A stretch of DNA of 64,000 nt, from assembly GCF_016919005.1 (NCBI RefSeq), contig NZ_JAFFQE010000003.1:248001-312000 (forward strand), read 5' to 3'. How positions within the stretch are numbered: position 1 is the first letter of the stretch; every line of letters begins with the position of its first letter. Positions 17,510 to 25,761 of the stretch are shown here, piece by piece. Position numbers and translations under genes: made by a program. The notes under the pieces were generated by a model. That model worked only from the letters and a program-made list of their open reading frames with translations. It did not search any database and had not been told where the DNA came from. This DNA is from Desulfopila inferna. Lineage in GTDB: Bacteria > Desulfobacterota > Desulfobulbia > Desulfobulbales > Desulfocapsaceae.

Positions 17510-19114
17510 ATGTCCAATCATAATATTAAAATTTTTCCCCATGGGCTAAATATACAAATTGCAGGTGGAGACAGGCTCTTGGACAGTTTGATTGAACATT
17601 CTGTTTTTCTGCGTTCCGATTGTGGTGGTAAAGGGGGCTGTGGCAAATGCCTGATCAAGATAAAACATTGCGATGGGACTCAAAAGACAACAGAGGCTTG
17701 TCAGGTGACAGTTTCCGAAGATCTCTCCATAGAAATCCCGGTAGCATCTCTGCTCTCTTCCCATATTATCGAAAAAGCTCCGGCGAATTTTCCACCTTCC
17801 TTTAGCCAATCCTTCAATAAAACGAAACAACACCGACCTTCATATGGTATCGCTGTGGATATTGGCACAACGACTGTTGCACTCTATCTCTGCAATATGA
17901 ACTCAGGAAAAGTTTTGTCCTCGGTGTCGGTGGGAAATCCCCAAACAATTTTTGGCGATGATGTAATGAGTCGTATCGGAATGGTAGCAAAAGGCAAGGA
18001 TAATCTTACAAAATTACAAAGAGTTATCATCAAAACCATAGAATGGGGCTGTCAGAGGCTGGCAAAGTTCCAGAAAATTAAGGTCTCTTCGCTCGAAAAG
18101 GTTGTAGCCGTTGGTAATCCAGCCATGATCCATCTTTTCTTAGGTGTTGACCCATCGTCCATTAGTGTGGCTCCCTATAGACCTGCATTTTTCGAGGCCC
18201 GATGTGAACAGGGAATAAAACTGGGATTTGAGGAGTTGGCTTGTCCTGTTCACACCCTCCCTCAGATTTCTGGTTTTCTTGGTGGAGACATCTTAGCCGC
18301 TGCTATTGCGGCAGAGCTGGGGCAACGCCAGACTGGAACGTTGTTGATTGATATCGGGACCAATGGAGAACTCATCTATAAAGGGAAAAATGGGTTCTAT
18401 GCTACCTCCTGCGCAACAGGACCAGCCTTTGAAGGAGCAACTCTGTTTTGTGGAATGCATGCAATTCCGGGTGCCATAGATAAAATCATTCTTGCCGAAG
18501 CAACGGAGTTTCCTGAGTATAGGGTGATTCAGTCATCCGATAAAAAAACATCTTCATTACCTGTTGGTCTTTGTGGTTCCGGGGTGATCAGTGCGACTGC
18601 TGCCTTATACCGGACAGGAATCATTGATTCAGGTGGTGCTATGGCGATTAATGAGAACATTGTTTCACTGCAACAAGAAGATTCAGGCACAAGAAAGTAT
18701 GTTATTGCTGCAATAGTAGAAGGAAAAGCTGGGCAGAATAAAGAAGTATTTATCGATCAGAAAGATATCCGTTCAATCCAACTTGGGAAGGCTGCCCTTA
18801 TTACCGGCATCGAATTTTTATTAAAAATGGAAGAAGAGGTCAGCCCAGATAACATTGTTGTTGGTGGTGCATTTGGCTCATACTTGGACAAAAAAGATAT
18901 GATGACTTTGGGCATGATCCCCCAAGTTCCCGAGGAGAAAATAGAAATCGCTGGAAATCTTGCCGGTGCAGGTGCGGTGATGGCTCTTTGCAATAACCGG
19001 TACCAAAAATTAGCACAAAAAATGGCAGATGAAATTGAGGTGGTTGACCTTGCAAAAAATATCGAGTTCCAACAATCGTTTATTGCCAACCTCAGGTTCC
19101 CGGGGCTACTTTAA
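17510..19114 (+). CDS. RACo/RamA-type ATP-dependent reductive activator of corrinoid proteins (2Fe-2S + ASKHA)
   Basis: The 534-aa protein begins with a plant-type [2Fe-2S] ferredoxin domain (about 1-85; cysteines in DCGGKGGCGKC and a distal C near 64). An ASKHA-fold ATPase core of the DUF4445/RACo family follows, with YGIAVDIGTTTVALYL, VGNPAMIHLFLG, LLIDIGTNGELIY and IVVGGAFGSYL. Characterised relatives return inactive Co(II) corrinoids to Co(I) using ATP and an electron. A natural client in this window is the MttB-partner corrinoid protein at 48940-49572. The gene is directly downstream of the activation-domain-like gene and convergent with the nicotinate operon. Confidence 0.88.
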   Translation: MSNHNIKIFPHGLNIQIAGGDRLLDSLIEHSVFLRSDCGGKGGCGKCLIKIKHCDGTQKTTEACQVTVSEDLSIEIPVASLLSSHIIEKAPANFPPSFSQSFNKTKQHRPSYGIAVDIGTTTVALYLCNMNSGKVLSSVSVGNPQTIFGDDVMSRIGMVAKGKDNLTKLQRVIIKTIEWGCQRLAKFQKIKVSSLEKVVAVGNPAMIHLFLGVDPSSISVAPYRPAFFEARCEQGIKLGFEELACPVHTLPQISGFLGGDILAAAIAAELGQRQTGTLLIDIGTNGELIYKGKNGFYATSCATGPAFEGATLFCGMHAIPGAIDKIILAEATEFPEYRVIQSSDKKTSSLPVGLCGSGVISATAALYRTGIIDSGGAMAINENIVSLQQEDSGTRKYVIAAIVEGKAGQNKEVFIDQKDIRSIQLGKAALITGIEFLLKMEEEVSPDNIVVGGAFGSYLDKKDMMTLGMIPQVPEEKIEIAGNLAGAGAVMALCNNRYQKLAQKMADEIEVVDLAKNIEFQQSFIANLRFPGLL

Positions 19115-19214
19115 AAAATGACCAGAATTGCAAAAAGGTCCCTGCTTCGGAGCAATGGCGATTTATCAAAAGATCGTCAGCCCCCTGTGTCAATAATCCT
19201 TGCAGATGCAACTC

Positions 19215-19241
19215 CTTGCGGCTTGCAACGCATGCCGCAAG
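19215..19241. terminator. Hairpin between convergent genes
   Basis: CTTGCGGC (19215-19222) and GCCGCAAG (19234-19241) form a perfect 8-bp stem with an 11-nt loop. It lies between the RACo-like gene and the HMG-CoA-lyase-like gene, which converge, so it could end transcription in either direction. No strong T-tract is present, hence moderate confidence. Confidence 0.4.
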
Positions 19242-19279
19242 AAGATTAAAACATTAAAAATCCATCCTGGGATTCAGCC

Positions 19280-20209
19280 TCACTTCGAAGCCAACACAGG
19301 GTAAACAGGTTCAGCTTTACCAATCATGGCCGGCATTGGCTTTTCCAGCTGAGATTCTAACCACTTACCTCCCTCGACCAAGGAAGCCAGGTCTATACCG
19401 GTTTCCACACCCATCCCATTGAACATGTGAACCAAATCCTCGGTGGCGATATTACCCAGTGCATTCGGGGAAAACGGACAACCTCCAATACCGCCGAGGG
19501 AAGCATCAAAAATCCGGACACCCACTCGGTAAGCGGCATAGGCATTAGCATAGCCGGTATTGCGGGTATTATGGAGATGCACCCCGATTCGAAGGTCTGA
19601 TCGCTTTTTCCCAGCCTCCTCTATCACCATGGCACACAACCGTTCAACCTGATCGGGCATAGCCATGCCTGTGGTATCGGCAAGCATTACCTCATCAGCA
19701 CCTAACTCCACAAGCCGGGTGGCAAGATTAAGAACCTGTGCTGGTGGAACATGGCCTTCATAGGGGCAACCAAATGACGCCCCGATGATTACGCCGAAGG
19801 CCACCTTAGACTCTCGAGCAACCTTGGCAACTTGTTCAAATCCTTTGAGAGAATCCGCCACCGAACATTTAAAATTTGCTTTATTGAGCGTTTCACTCGC
19901 CACGATTACCAGCCGGACATGTTGCAGACCAGCTTTAACAGCCAGTTCAAAACCCTTTAGATTCGGAACCAGAGCAGTATAACGTTGAGCCTTGTTATCA
20001 AAATCAAGCCGATGGCATATCTCTGCCAGATTGGCCATGGTGGGTACGAATTTGGGGTGCACAAAAGAACCAATTTCTATGGATCGAACCCCTGCTCGCT
20101 CTAGATAGTGAATCAGCTCCAATCTAGTTTCAGGTGATAGCACCTTGCACTCATTTTGCAGTCCGTCCCGAGGTGAGACATCGACTATTTCGACTTTATT
20201 TTTGATCAT
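19280..20209 (-). CDS. HMG-CoA lyase-like DRE-TIM enzyme, candidate 2,3-dimethylmalyl-CoA lyase
   Basis: The 309-aa TIM-barrel protein belongs to the 3-hydroxy-3-methylglutaryl-CoA lyase family. It has the N-terminal SPRDGLQNE metal/catalytic motif, EIGSFVHPK, the metal-binding HLHNTRNTGYANAYAA and the signature GGIGGCPFSPNALGNIATED with the active-site cysteine. It lies 22 bp downstream of a CoA-transferase gene and in the dml operon. HMG, 2-(hydroxymethyl)glutarate and 2,3-dimethylmalate are all C6H10O5 isomers. I infer that this enzyme may cleave 2,3-dimethylmalyl-CoA to propionyl-CoA and pyruvate. A leucine-degradation role is less likely, because no other leucine genes are nearby. Start ATG 20209 follows GGAG. 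Confidence 0.85.
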   Translation of the reverse strand: MIKNKVEIVDVSPRDGLQNECKVLSPETRLELIHYLERAGVRSIEIGSFVHPKFVPTMANLAEICHRLDFDNKAQRYTALVPNLKGFELAVKAGLQHVRLVIVASETLNKANFKCSVADSLKGFEQVAKVARESKVAFGVIIGASFGCPYEGHVPPAQVLNLATRLVELGADEVMLADTTGMAMPDQVERLCAMVIEEAGKKRSDLRIGVHLHNTRNTGYANAYAAYRVGVRIFDASLGGIGGCPFSPNALGNIATEDLVHMFNGMGVETGIDLASLVEGGKWLESQLEKPMPAMIGKAEPVYPVLASK

Positions 20210-20231
20210 GCCGTCATTCTCCAGATAACAA

Positions 20232-21434
20232 TCAGATAACCCCTTCTTTTTTCAGTTCCTCGAGCTGAGAAGCACTGAGCTGTAAGATATCTCCATATAT
20301 CGCTTCATTATGTTCACCAAGATCAGGACCCGTCCATTTCACTCCACCTGGGGTTTCGCTCAGATACGGGAACACATTCTGCATTTTGACACTGCCAAGT
20401 GCTTTATCCGCAACCTCGATGATTGCCTTTCTAGCTTTAAAATGGGGATCCTGCAACATTTCGCGCGGTGTGAATATCAATCCCGCCGGTACTCCATGTT
20501 CATCCATCATTATTTGCAGTTCCTTCGCGGTATAATTCACCGTCCATTCGCTGATCATGTCATCGAGTTCCGCCTGGTGTTCACCCCTGGCAGTATGTGT
20601 GGAATATCGTGCATCTTCAGCTAATTCAGGTTTTCCCATGGCTTTGCAAAGTCGGCCAAAGATATTGTCTGCATTTGCCGCGATCACGAAAAAACCGCCA
20701 GTCGAAGTCGGATAAATATTGGAGGGCGCTACATTAGGCAAGACTGAGCCGGTGCGCTCTCGAATTTCTCCGGCAAATTGAAACTCTGGAATCATACTTT
20801 CCATCATTGACAGCACCGCTTCATAGATACCAATATCCACCATCTGGCCTTTTCCGGTTTTTTGTCGCTGGTGGAGCGCCACCAGGCCCCCGATTGCTCC
20901 AAAAACCGAGGTGAGAGAATCACCGATACTTATGCCGATACGTGTCGGTGGGCGATCAGGGTAGCCAGTGATGTAACGGATTCCGCCCATTGCCTCGCCG
21001 ATACTGCCGAATCCAGGTTTATCCTTGTAAGGACCGGTTTGTCCGTAACCACTGACTCGGATCATAATCAGCCCGGGATTCGTTTCTTTCAGATTCTCAT
21101 ATCCCATTCCCCACTTTTCCAACATACCGGCGCGGAAATTTTCTACTAAAAAATCGGCTGAATCGACAAGCTCGCGTGCCATCTTCCGGCCTTTTTCACT
21201 CTTTAAATTAAGAGTAACCGACTTTTTGTTTCTAGCCAAAACCGGCCACCAGAGACTTTTACCATTGTGCCGATGTCTGCCCCACTGACGCATAGGATCG
21301 CCCACACCCGGTGCTTCAATCTTGATTACCTCAGCACCGAAATCGGCCAGCATCTGCCCGCAAAACGGTCCGGCGATAAATGCGCCCATTTCAACAACGC
21401 GTAACCCCTCAAGCGGCCTTGTATTCTCAGTCAT
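20232..21434 (-). CDS. Class III (CaiB/BaiF) CoA-transferase
   Basis: The 400-aa protein has family landmarks GAFIAGPFCGQMLADFGAEVIKIE, LARNKKSVTLNLKSEKG, FLVENFRAGMLEKWG and the region ISIGDSLTSVFGA carrying the expected catalytic Asp. These enzymes move CoA between carboxylic acids through an aspartyl anhydride. Placement between dml and the HMG-CoA-lyase-like gene suggests activation of dimethylmalate or a related C6 diacid, by analogy with citramalate CoA-transferases. Propionate activation is an alternative. GAGG precedes ATG 21434. A 110-bp gap separates it from dml. Confidence 0.88.
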   Translation of the reverse strand: MTENTRPLEGLRVVEMGAFIAGPFCGQMLADFGAEVIKIEAPGVGDPMRQWGRHRHNGKSLWWPVLARNKKSVTLNLKSEKGRKMARELVDSADFLVENFRAGMLEKWGMGYENLKETNPGLIMIRVSGYGQTGPYKDKPGFGSIGEAMGGIRYITGYPDRPPTRIGISIGDSLTSVFGAIGGLVALHQRQKTGKGQMVDIGIYEAVLSMMESMIPEFQFAGEIRERTGSVLPNVAPSNIYPTSTGGFFVIAANADNIFGRLCKAMGKPELAEDARYSTHTARGEHQAELDDMISEWTVNYTAKELQIMMDEHGVPAGLIFTPREMLQDPHFKARKAIIEVADKALGSVKMQNVFPYLSETPGGVKWTGPDLGEHNEAIYGDILQLSASQLEELKKEGVI

Positions 21435-21543
21435 AAAAATCCTCTATTCTAACGGTTTATCACTTGGTGATCTACGCTTTGATCGATCACACGCCCTTAA
21501 CAATCGAGTACCCAACTGCAGACCATCAGCAGCCATCTCCGAC

Positions 21544-22410
21544 TCAACTGCCCATAAGCCTTTCTAATTCCTTAACGACATCTTCAAGACCTACTAACTC
21601 ATTGAATTCATGAAAACTGACCATTTGATCAATAACACCGACCGTAGACCCGTGATCTCTCAGGTGCCTCATCAACTGCAGCATTGATTGTGCCATCACA
21701 AAAATAGAGGCGGTCGGATAAATAGCGATTGAGTAGCCAATTTCTTTGAGCTTGTGATTTGGTAGCATTGGGGTTCGACCACCTTCCACCATATTGGCCA
21801 ATGTGGGTTTGGTCAGCACCTCGTTGATTCGGTACATTTCCTCAATGCTTTCCGGCGACTCGACAAACAAGATATCTGCACCGGCATCTTCATAAGCCCT
21901 GGCTCGATCTAATGCTTCATCTATACCATGAAGGGTGCGAGCATCCGTCCTGGCAACAATCATGAAGTCTGGATTTATCCGTGTTGCCACAGCCGCTCTA
22001 ATTTTGCCAACCATCTCTTTTGTTGGAATAACCTCCCTCCCCAGCATATGGCCACATCGTTTAGGGAGTACCTGATCTTCAAGCTGAATCGCGGCAACAT
22101 TGGCTGCTTCGTATTCCCGAACAGTACGGATGACATTAATGATATTTCCAAAACCTGTATCCGCATCGGCAATAACCGGTATGCTGACCACTTCGGCAAT
22201 GTTACGAGCCCGCGTTACCATCTCAGTCATCGACATCAGTCCGATGTCCGGACGACCTAAATGGCTGGCGGCCTGCCCATAACCGGTCATATACACAGCG
22301 GGGAAATTACATTTTTCAATCACTCGAGCTGTGAGCGCGTCATGTGCTCCCGGGGCAACGACCAACTCATCGTCTTCGACAGCTTTTTTAAGTATAGTAG
22401 CTATATTCAT
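21544..22410 (-). CDS. dml: 2,3-dimethylmalate lyase (isocitrate lyase/PEP mutase family)
   Basis: The protein is about 288 aa, of the isocitrate lyase/PEP mutase superfamily. It has the Mg-binding PVIADADTGFGN strand, QLEDQVLPKRCGH containing the catalytic KRCGH loop, and ARTDARTLHGIDEALDRARAYEDAGAD. In the E. barkeri nicotinate pathway Dml cleaves (2R,3S)-2,3-dimethylmalate to propionate and pyruvate. The rest of that pathway is encoded next door, which makes this assignment much more likely than methylisocitrate lyase. The start is uncertain: ATG 22410 (MNIATILKK) or 22416; neither has a strong ribosome-binding site. It is the first gene of a three-gene operon behind the promoter/operator at 22619-22648. 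Confidence 0.8.
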   Translation of the reverse strand: MNIATILKKAVEDDELVVAPGAHDALTARVIEKCNFPAVYMTGYGQAASHLGRPDIGLMSMTEMVTRARNIAEVVSIPVIADADTGFGNIINVIRTVREYEAANVAAIQLEDQVLPKRCGHMLGREVIPTKEMVGKIRAAVATRINPDFMIVARTDARTLHGIDEALDRARAYEDAGADILFVESPESIEEMYRINEVLTKPTLANMVEGGRTPMLPNHKLKEIGYSIAIYPTASIFVMAQSMLQLMRHLRDHGSTVGVIDQMVSFHEFNELVGLEDVVKELERLMGS

Positions 22411-22618
22411 GGTCATAATATTTGCACAATCTGGAGCCACTTAGAGAAGCGGCCGATTCACCTTTGATTATATTCCCGAGCAATCAAATTTGAGTGGAGC
22501 AGGAGAAGAAATTAAACACAATACATTAAAGGGATGTTTCAAACGATAATCGCTAAATAATTTTTTTTTTGCATCAAAAGACCGGTCAAGTCCCTAACAT
22601 CTACTCCTTACCAGGCTA

Positions 22619-22648
22619 TTGTATACAATATACGATAAGAGCTGTCAA
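22619..22648 (-). promoter_or_regulatory. dml operon promoter with overlapping GntR-type operator O1
   Basis: On the minus strand TTGACA (22648-22643), a 17-bp spacer and TATACA (22625-22620) form a promoter. The operator TTGTATACAATATACGA (plus strand 22619-22635) covers the -10 and part of the spacer. Its symmetry is TNGTATA-N3-TATACNA. A bound regulator would block RNA polymerase, fitting repression by the FadR-type GntR protein encoded at 39008-39745. Confidence 0.75.
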
Positions 22649-22691
22649 GAATATTTGGCCTTTCCCGTTGCCCCTTTCACATAGAAAAGCA

Positions 22692-22767
22692 TTGACAGAA
22701 ACGCTCCAAAATATGTATATAAGTATACAATATACGATTTTCACGAAGCGTTGTATACAATATACAA
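22692..22767 (+). promoter_or_regulatory. TRAP1-dmdAB promoter with operators O2 and O3
   Basis: TTGACA (22692-22697) and TATATA (22716-22721) with an 18-bp spacer form a plus-strand promoter. Operator O2 AAGTATACAATATACGA (22721-22737) begins at the -10, and O3 TTGTATACAATATACAA (22751-22767) lies 30 bp further, about three helical turns, so paired binding on one face is possible. The dctP start codon is at 22836. Confidence 0.75.
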
Positions 22768-22835
22768 TAATTCACTTTCGTATATATCTTGTTCCTAAAT
22801 GTAGGTCGCCAGTCAATCAAATAGTGGAGGATAAG

Positions 22836-23867
22836 ATGAAAAAGTATGGTTCAGTTATCGCGATGTCGTTTGTAATTCTGCTACTGGGGCATGAACTCAG
22901 TTTTGCAGACAATCTAAAATTCAGTACATGGCATGCCGCTGTTGGCCGGGAGGTGCAAACTGTCTGGATACCAATGATGGAATCGATCAAAAAAGAAAGT
23001 AACGGAGAACTTGACTACACGATGTATTCCGGTGGCGCTCTTGGTAAAGGCCCTGCCCATTATGACATCATTAAAAACGGCATGAGCGATCTCGGCTATT
23101 TCACTGCAACCTGGACCCCTGGAAAATTTCCTTTATCGGAAATACTTTCTTCAGCCATGTGGATAGACGGCAAGGAGAAAGCCGTGGCCATAGGGAACGA
23201 GATGTACGAGAAAGCGCTGAAGCATGAATTCGAAGATGTACATATGCTTGAGCTTAACGGCTGTATTCAATCTTTCTTATGGACTAAGCAGCCGGTAAAA
23301 TCACTAGCCGATGTAAAAGGATTAAAGATTCGTACTCCTGGTGGCTTGCAGACACAGTACATTAAAAACCTGGGTGCGGAACCTGTTTTTATGCCGCTAG
23401 GCGATGTGTATACTTCTCTTGATACAGGTGCCATTGACGGCGTTGTTACCTGTCCTCCGCTTGTTCTTTCTTTCAAACTTTACGAAGTAGCGAAATATGG
23501 AGTTGTAGCCACCTTTGGCTGTGTGACTGAAGGGGTCGCTGTGAACAAAAAGAAATGGAACAAAATGGATCCTGAACACCAGGAAATAATTACTAAAATT
23601 GCGAGCAATCCTTTTGAACATACCGGTGGTCTTAATCATAAATCCTATAAAGAAATGATCACCGAACTGGAGGAGAAGGATGTGATTCTGCATAATCTGA
23701 CCGCTGAAGAGCAGCAGCAGTGGTTTGCCTCTTATCAACAGGTAACCAGAGATTGGGTTGCCGCACAGCAAGATCCTGCTAAGGCCGAAGAGGTCGTCAG
23801 GTTATTAGCAAAGGTCGTGAAGAAGCATGGTAGCGAGGCGGTTGCTATACCCCCTGAATGGCAATAA
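22836..23867 (+). CDS. TRAP transporter substrate-binding protein (DctP family), system 1
   Basis: The 343-aa periplasmic protein has a signal peptide (MKKYGSVIAMSFVILLLGHELSFA, cleavage near residue 24) and a DctP-fold body with GLKIRTPGGLQTQYIKNLGAEPVFMPLGDVYTSLDTGAIDGV. The Arg in KIRTPGG is the usual carboxylate-binding residue. GGAGG lies about 5 bp before ATG 22836, and an upstream in-frame TTG is not credible. It starts the operon TRAP1-dmdAB. Regulon membership suggests nicotinate or a related pyridine carboxylate as substrate; this is inference. Confidence 0.9.
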   Translation: MKKYGSVIAMSFVILLLGHELSFADNLKFSTWHAAVGREVQTVWIPMMESIKKESNGELDYTMYSGGALGKGPAHYDIIKNGMSDLGYFTATWTPGKFPLSEILSSAMWIDGKEKAVAIGNEMYEKALKHEFEDVHMLELNGCIQSFLWTKQPVKSLADVKGLKIRTPGGLQTQYIKNLGAEPVFMPLGDVYTSLDTGAIDGVVTCPPLVLSFKLYEVAKYGVVATFGCVTEGVAVNKKKWNKMDPEHQEIITKIASNPFEHTGGLNHKSYKEMITELEEKDVILHNLTAEEQQQWFASYQQVTRDWVAAQQDPAKAEEVVRLLAKVVKKHGSEAVAIPPEWQ

Positions 23868-23875
23868 TATTTAAA

Positions 23876-23907
23876 AAAGCAGCAGGACCATTTGGTCTTG
23901 CTGCTTT
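23876..23907 (+). terminator. Intercistronic hairpin between dctP and dctQ
   Basis: AAAGCAGCAGGACCA and TGGTCTTGCTGCTTT (23876-23890 and 23893-23907) can form a long stem with one G-T wobble, beginning 9 bp after the dctP stop, followed by a weak T-rich stretch. It probably attenuates or protects the mRNA 3' end, so that the binding protein is made in excess of the membrane subunits. Confidence 0.6.
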
Positions 23908-23927
23908 CCTTTATAGTGAGCATTATT

Positions 23928-24404
23928 ATGGTTCTGTTTAGATCAATTGTGCAGAAATTCACCCGAGGCATGGCCTTCGGCGCCATGTTTTTGCTTTTGC
24001 CCATGATGTTCCTCTCAACGGTTGATGTGTTTCTTCGTAAGTTTTTTTCAGCCACAGTTCCAGGCGCCATGGAATTATCTTCATATATGCTGGCCCTCTT
24101 TATTTTGCTGGGTCTCTCTTACACGCACCAGTGCCGTTCTCATGTACGTGTCTCTTTTTTATTGGACCTTATGCCCACAAAATTCAAAAGCATTATTGAG
24201 ATTTTATTAAGCATACTCAGCCTTGGCATGCTGCTGGTTCTCGTCTGGCAGGGGACAATTATTGCCATTGAAGAAACCACCGTCTCGGATATGTTGCGAA
24301 TTCCTCAGAATCCTTTTCGAATGGCTTTGACAGTGGGATGTCTTTCCTTTGCCCTGGAAATCATTCTTGACATTATTGACCACCTGAAGGTCCTGAGGAA
24401 CTGA
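23928..24404 (+). CDS. TRAP transporter small membrane subunit (DctQ family), system 1
   Basis: The 158-aa protein has four predicted transmembrane helices and the DctQ-type pattern LSTVDVFLRKFFSATVPGAMELSSYMLALFILLGLSYTHQ, followed by SHVRVSFLLDLMP. It pairs with DctM to form the sodium-driven permease. I chose ATG 23928 rather than the upstream TTG 23892, which lies inside the intercistronic hairpin. The ribosome-binding site is weak. The stop is one base before the dctM start. Confidence 0.88.
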   Translation: MVLFRSIVQKFTRGMAFGAMFLLLPMMFLSTVDVFLRKFFSATVPGAMELSSYMLALFILLGLSYTHQCRSHVRVSFLLDLMPTKFKSIIEILLSILSLGMLLVLVWQGTIIAIEETTVSDMLRIPQNPFRMALTVGCLSFALEIILDIIDHLKVLRN

Positions 24405-24405
24405 T

Positions 24406-25713
24406 ATGGAGCCAATCACCATTGGAATTTTAGGAATTTTTGCTGTTTTTTTATTATTGGCTTTAGGAATGCCGATTGCCTTTTCCCTGATGCTGGCAGG
24501 ATTCACCGGAATCGCCTTCTTGTCCGGCTTGGATGCGGCCCTCCCAGTCTCGGCCAGAACAGTTTACGATGAGGCGGCCACATACCCCTACATGGTCATC
24601 CCCCTCTTCATCGTCATGGGCTCCTTCGCCGGGGCCTCCGGAATGACACAAGATATTTATGGCTGTCTGGATAAGTGGCTGCGGAGGTTACCGGGAGGGC
24701 TTGCGGTCGCTTCTATTTCGGCCTGCGCCGCCTTCGCCGCGGTCTCCGGTTCCGCCGTTGCCACGACAGCCACCCTGGGTAATATTGCACTTCCCGAAAT
24801 GAAACGCTATGGCTATTCCGATAAACTCAGCACAGGAGCAGTCGCTGCCGGCGGAACCCTTGGTTTTTTAATTCCTCCAAGCTTGGGTTTTGTAGTCTAC
24901 GGAATGCTCACCGAACAGAGTATCGGCAAGCTTTTGGTTGCCGGCATTTTTCCCGGCCTCATCCTGGCGGCGACCTTTTGCCTGGTGGTCATCGTCTGGG
25001 TGAAACTCATTCCAGCAACGGCCCCACAGCAGACCGGAACTGTCTCCTGGAAGCAACGTCTTACAGCACTTCGCGGGGTAGCCGAACCTTTGGGGCTCTT
25101 CCTGCTGGTAATGCTTGGCATCTATGGAGGACTATTCACCCCAACGGAAGCAGGAGCTGTTGGAGCCACTTTGTTGCTGCTATCGGTAATCATAAAAGGC
25201 AAATTAACCTGGACAAAACTGGTAAGTGCTCTGCAAGAGGCATTACGGACTTCGGTCATGGTCCTTTTTTTGGTTGCGGGAGCCAGTATATTCACTTATT
25301 TTCTTGCACTCTCCACGATTCCCATGCAGGCAGCCAATTGGGTTACCGGGCTGGATGTGCCTCCCTCTATTATATTACTTGCAATTATATTGGTTTATCT
25401 CTTTTTGGGATGTTTCCTCGATGCCATATCCATGATGGTGCTGACTCTTCCGGTAGTGTACCCGGTAATGACCGCACTCCATTATGATCCTATCTGGTTT
25501 GGAGTGGTTGCGGTTCTGATGATGCAGGCTGGACTGATAACACCCCCTCTTGGTCTCAACATTTTCACAATCGCCGGCGTTTCCAAAAACATAAAAGTAG
25601 AAACTATCTTCCGTGGAGTTTTACCTTTTTTGTTTGCTGTTTTTTTCGTAGCGGGTTTACTCATTATCTTCCCCGGGATTGCAACGTACCTTCCTTCAAA
25701 AATGAGTGGTTAA
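24406..25713 (+). CDS. TRAP transporter large membrane subunit (DctM family), system 1
   Basis: The 435-aa protein has about twelve membrane helices and DctM signatures FAAVSGSAVATTATLGNIALPEMKRYGY, GTLGFLIPPSLGFVVYGMLTEQSIGKLLVAGI and YGGLFTPTEAGAVGA. It is the transport channel of the tripartite system, placed directly after dctQ and 48 bp before dmdA. Co-transcription with dmdAB ties the transporter to nicotinate catabolism. Confidence 0.92.
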   Translation: MEPITIGILGIFAVFLLLALGMPIAFSLMLAGFTGIAFLSGLDAALPVSARTVYDEAATYPYMVIPLFIVMGSFAGASGMTQDIYGCLDKWLRRLPGGLAVASISACAAFAAVSGSAVATTATLGNIALPEMKRYGYSDKLSTGAVAAGGTLGFLIPPSLGFVVYGMLTEQSIGKLLVAGIFPGLILAATFCLVVIVWVKLIPATAPQQTGTVSWKQRLTALRGVAEPLGLFLLVMLGIYGGLFTPTEAGAVGATLLLLSVIIKGKLTWTKLVSALQEALRTSVMVLFLVAGASIFTYFLALSTIPMQAANWVTGLDVPPSIILLAIILVYLFLGCFLDAISMMVLTLPVVYPVMTALHYDPIWFGVVAVLMMQAGLITPPLGLNIFTIAGVSKNIKVETIFRGVLPFLFAVFFVAGLLIIFPGIATYLPSKMSG

Positions 25714-25761
25714 GATATTTTTTGACAAAATTATAACAAACAATATAGTCAGGAGCAAAAT

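Larger units (their letters stand above)
22411..22835. other. Divergent control region of dml and TRAP1-dmdAB operons
   Basis: This 425-bp non-coding stretch separates two divergent operons. It contains one operator within a minus-strand promoter (22619-22648) and two operators at and after a plus-strand promoter (22692-22767), described separately. It is AT-rich, with a T10 run at 22561-22570. Confidence 0.7.

Noticed and set aside
19280-20209. Leucine-degradation HMG-CoA lyase
   Set aside because: No acyl-CoA dehydrogenase, methylcrotonyl-CoA carboxylase or other leucine-catabolic gene is present; its partner is a CoA-transferase in the dml operon.
22569-22835. N-terminal extension of the first TRAP binding protein from TTG 22569
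   Set aside because: It would run through the promoter and operators, and the signal peptide and GGAGG both point to ATG 22836.
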